This document shows positions 30,740-32,711 of a stretch of 32,711 nt of DNA, piece after piece. Source of the stretch: Kineosporia sp. R_H_3 (GTDB lineage: Bacteria > Actinomycetota > Actinomycetes > Actinomycetales > Kineosporiaceae); contig NZ_MWLL01000121.1 of the NCBI RefSeq assembly GCF_002198675.1, positions 1-32,711 of the forward strand. Direction: 5' to 3'. The notes below the pieces were generated by a model that worked only from the letters and a program-made list of their open reading frames with translations, searched no databases and was not told the DNA's origin. Both the position numbers and the translations under genes were made by a program. Every line of letters starts with the position of its first letter. Within the stretch, counting starts at the first letter, position 1.

Positions 30740-31525
30740 TCAGCGGACCCGGACGGTCGTCACGCCCTCCTGGCCGGCGAGCCGCTCGAGGGCGGCCTCG
30801 TCGAGGGCCGCCGGGTCGTGGTGGACGACGACCGAGCCGTCCGCGACGAGGGGGCCGACGAGGTCGAGGAGCGGGTCGGTGCCCGGGCCGCCGGTGAGCA
30901 GCCGGACGCCGTCGTCGAGCTTGGCCTCGTGGCTGGCGAACCGGAGCATCTCCGCGTAGGGCGCCGAGATGCCCTGCGCCCCGTCGAGGATCTCGAAGTA
31001 GGCCGTGTCCGACCGGGCCGGCCGCACGAACGGCACGAAGACGTCGCCGAAGGTCCGGACCTCGAGGGCGTAGTCGAGGGCGTCCTCGGGCAGGCCCGCC
31101 CCGAACGACCTGGCGAGGGCCGGCAGCGCGACGACGACGAGCCGGTCGGCCCGGGGCCGCCACAGCGTCGCGACGGGCCCGTCCGGGTCGGCGGTGACGA
31201 GCACCTCGACCGGTTCGGCGGCGGGCGGGGCGGGGCCGTCGGTGCCCTGCGCACCGGGCCGCTCGACGACGACGCAGGCGCCCGCGGACCACACCGCGAG
31301 CAGCCAGACCAGGGTGCGCCAGTGCGGCGGCAGGTCGAGGACGACGCGGCTGCCCGGACCGACGTCGAGCTCGTCGACGAGCAGGTTGGCGGTCTTCGCG
31401 ACCCAGTTGTCGAGGACCTTCCCGGAGAGCTCGACGCGTTCGCCGTCCGGCCCGTACCAGGTGACCCTCGGGCGGCCAGGGTCGGTCGTCACCATCCGGC
31501 GCAGCAGCGCGGGTACGTCGTCCAT
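30740..31525 (-). CDS. TIGR03089 family protein (AMP-binding N-terminal fragment family)
   Basis: A 261-residue protein of the actinobacterial TIGR03089 family, related to the N-terminal part of acyl-CoA synthetases/AMP-binding enzymes. Typical segments are TDPGRPRVTWYGPDGERVEL, LDNWVAKTANLLVDEL, VGPGSRVVLDLPPHWRTLVW, DYALEVRTFGDVFVPFVRP, then GGPGTDPLLDLVGPLVADGS. The P-loop and C-terminal catalytic domain of full synthetases are missing, so an independent ligase activity is unlikely. In mycobacteria a family member lies near an LCP gene and dTDP-rhamnose genes, which agrees with the envelope context here. ATG 31525 has TAGGGT exactly 6 nt upstream (31532-31537). It converges on the amidase gene with a 21-bp gap. 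Confidence 0.85.
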   Translation of the reverse strand: MDDVPALLRRMVTTDPGRPRVTWYGPDGERVELSGKVLDNWVAKTANLLVDELDVGPGSRVVLDLPPHWRTLVWLLAVWSAGACVVVERPGAQGTDGPAPPAAEPVEVLVTADPDGPVATLWRPRADRLVVVALPALARSFGAGLPEDALDYALEVRTFGDVFVPFVRPARSDTAYFEILDGAQGISAPYAEMLRFASHEAKLDDGVRLLTGGPGTDPLLDLVGPLVADGSVVVHHDPAALDEAALERLAGQEGVTTVRVR

Positions 31526-31531
31526 GCGGCC

Positions 31532-31537
31532 ACCCTA
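31532..31537 (-). promoter_or_regulatory. -10 element of the TIGR03089 gene
   Basis: TAGGGT on the minus strand leaves exactly 6 nt to ATG 31525, another leaderless-type start. Confidence 0.6.
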
Positions 31538-31581
31538 CGAAACCCGGCCGCTGCGGGCCGGACGGCGGTCGGGGCCGTGGC

Positions 31582-31620
31582 TCAGGGCAGCGGGTCAGGG
31601 CAGCGGGTCAGGGCAGCGGG
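31582..31620 (-). repeat. Three perfect 13-bp tandem repeats at the 3' end of the GH18-like gene
   Basis: TCAGGGCAGCGGG occurs at 31582-31594, 31595-31607 and 31608-31620. Read on the minus strand, each copy supplies a TGA. Because 13 is not a multiple of three, the three stops fall in three different frames. Confidence 0.9.
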
Positions 31621-32639
31621 GCAGCGGTCCGGCCGGACGGCGGCGACACCCACCCGCCGAGCGCCCGCCAGTCGTCCTCCGTCGCGCTGAAGTCCGCGTA
31701 GAGCGCGACGCCGAAGGCCTGGGTGCCCGCCGGCGGCGCGGCGAGCCGGGCGGCCCGGACCGCTGCGGCGACCGTCTCGGCGCCGGGCCGGTGCTGCACG
31801 GTCGCGCCGTGGTACGCGGGCAGCCCCGCCAGCAGCGTCACGTCGTCGGGCACGACCGCCGCCGCGACCTCGAGCTGGCGCACGACGAGACCGGTGTAGA
31901 GCCGCCTGCTCGGCAGCGCCGTGTCGTAGGTCATCATCGCGACCTGGTCGACCCGGCGGGCCACTTCGCGCAGGTACCCGGGCGTCCACCAGACGGGCCG
32001 CGCCCACGTCGTCGCGGCAGCGGTCCCGGCGAGCGGTTCGACCGGCTCCGCCGCCACCGACAGCACCGCGCCGCGGGCCCGGGTCTCGCGCCGGGTCGCG
32101 TCGAGGAGCGCGAGGTAGCCCGCGTCGCCGTCCGGGAGCGGCTCGAGGTCGTAGTGGACGCCGTCCGCCCCGGCGTCGAGCACCTGCCCGGCCGAGGCGA
32201 CGACCCGCTCCCGGGTGGCCGGGTCGTCGAGCCGCATCCGGTCCGGCCCGACGACGTCCCCGAGCCATGCCTGGACGCGCAGCCCTGGGACGAGCGCCCG
32301 CATCCGGCCGGCGACCCACGGCAGCCGGGGCGCGAGCGCCGGGTCGAGCGTGCCGTCGTCGCGCAGCGGTCCGGCGTGGACGTAGACGTCGGAGAAGCCG
32401 CCCGCGCGCAGCCGGCCGGCGAGCGCGACGGCGTCCGCCTCGCCCCGGCGGCCGTCGACCCAGGCGTGCCCGAGCCAGACGGCGTCCCGGCCCTGGGTGC
32501 GGGCGGTCGCCGCCGGCGTGCCGTGCTGCAGGGTCAGCAGCCACCCGGTCGTCCCGGTGGCGGCGACGACGGCGACCGCGGTCAGCGCGACGAGGATGCG
32601 GCGCAGCAGGCGCCCGGCCCGGCGGGCGGAGGTGGTCAC
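31608..32639 (-). CDS. Membrane-anchored GH18-like hydrolase-fold protein
   Basis: A 343-residue protein with a basic start and one membrane helix or uncleaved signal (about residues 13-36), then an extracellular TIM-barrel-like domain. ADGVHYDLEPLPDGDAGY carries Asp164 and Glu166, which match the end of the GH18 DxxDxDxE motif. VDQVAMMTYDTALPSR matches the later MxYD strand (Tyr238, Asp239). The first Asp of the full motif is not obvious, so activity on chitin-like or peptidoglycan glycans is possible but unproven. The GTG start at 32639 overlaps the stop of an upstream gene (GTGA), suggesting coupling. The stop lies in a 13-bp tandem repeat. Confidence 0.82.
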   Translation of the reverse strand: MTTSARRAGRLLRRILVALTAVAVVAATGTTGWLLTLQHGTPAATARTQGRDAVWLGHAWVDGRRGEADAVALAGRLRAGGFSDVYVHAGPLRDDGTLDPALAPRLPWVAGRMRALVPGLRVQAWLGDVVGPDRMRLDDPATRERVVASAGQVLDAGADGVHYDLEPLPDGDAGYLALLDATRRETRARGAVLSVAAEPVEPLAGTAAATTWARPVWWTPGYLREVARRVDQVAMMTYDTALPSRRLYTGLVVRQLEVAAAVVPDDVTLLAGLPAYHGATVQHRPGAETVAAAVRAARLAAPPAGTQAFGVALYADFSATEDDWRALGGWVSPPSGRTAAPLP

Positions 32640-32711
32640 GCCCTCGGGACGCCGCCCGCGGGCAGCGGGTTGTCGTGCGGCGGCGGCGCGGAGCGGCCGG
32701 CGGGGCGGGGC
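32636..32711 (-). CDS. C-terminal fragment of an upstream gene running off the right edge
   Basis: One minus-strand frame is open from the right edge and ends at TGA 32638-32636 with PPPHDNPLPAGGVPRA. Its stop overlaps the GTG of the GH18-like gene in a GTGA arrangement, as expected for an operon. Only about 24 residues are visible, Pro/Ala/Gly-rich and without a domain, so the product is unknown. The two other minus-strand frames are also open here, and one is continuous with the GH18-like gene, so the choice of frame is tentative. Confidence 0.4.
   Translation of the reverse strand, partial: PRPAGRSAPPPHDNPLPAGGVPRA

Noticed and set aside
27451-30897. Very long second frame over the amidase-SpoIID gene, and a 952-codon antisense frame at 27077-29935
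   Set aside because: Both are Arg/Asp/Gly-rich without recognisable segments, while the annotated frame has a signal peptide and two enzymatic domains.
1-32711. CRISPR array, insertion sequence, prophage genes, tRNA or rRNA
   Set aside because: No regularly spaced repeats, transposase other than the Rpn-type domain, phage structural proteins, or cloverleaf with CCA end was seen.

Overview
The window is about 32.7 kb of very GC-rich DNA packed with short-spaced genes. The gene content points to a non-sporulating, high-GC actinobacterium. Supporting genes are an F420-type luciferase-like oxidoreductase, a DesA3-type desaturase with its ferredoxin reductase, a TIGR03089 protein, an LCP cell-wall ligase, and a secreted amidase fused to a SpoIID domain. 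Many genes carry a -10-like hexamer exactly 6 or 7 nt before the start codon, which suggests widespread leaderless transcription. I would place it near Micrococcales or Kineosporiales, but the sequence alone does not fix the genus. I see no tRNA, rRNA, insertion sequence, prophage or CRISPR array.

Left part (1-9.1 kb): the N-terminal fragment of an unknown protein, a CoA-binding protein, UDP-glucose 4-epimerase (galE) and UDP-glucose 6-dehydrogenase (ugd). GalE and Ugd supply UDP-galactose and UDP-glucuronate for surface glycans, and strong hairpins separate their convergent ends. Next come an LLM-class oxidoreductase, an acyl-CoA dehydrogenase, and two paralogous lipoproteins of unknown function flanking a small cupin. 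A DksA/TraR zinc-finger protein follows.

Middle (9.1-14.6 kb): a four-helix membrane protein, then a PucR-type regulator divergent from a ferredoxin-reductase/fatty-acid-desaturase operon. A PIG-L deacetylase converges on that operon across a hairpin.

Cell-envelope block (14.7-25.2 kb): a two-gene module (flippase-like membrane protein plus GT4 glycosyltransferase, with a 4-bp overlap) occurs twice in tandem. The second copy continues into a sensor histidine kinase whose OmpR-family response regulator lies tail-to-tail and overlaps it. An 11-bp-period TCTCAGC direct repeat stands before the second module and could be the target of this system. An LCP ligase, an Rpn-family nuclease and an ExoA-like GT2 follow. 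The Rpn gene carries a strong internal promoter, Shine-Dalgarno and ATG for its C-terminal domain, so it looks like a toxin with an intragenic antitoxin. It is the best candidate here for a defence system.

Right part (25.2-32.7 kb): a two-subunit 3-oxoacid CoA-transferase, then a 379-bp regulatory gap with a CRP-like site. After it come a 1208-residue secreted amidase / Ig-like / putative cell-wall-binding / SpoIID protein, a TIGR03089 protein, a GH18-like membrane-anchored protein, and the last codons of another gene at the edge.
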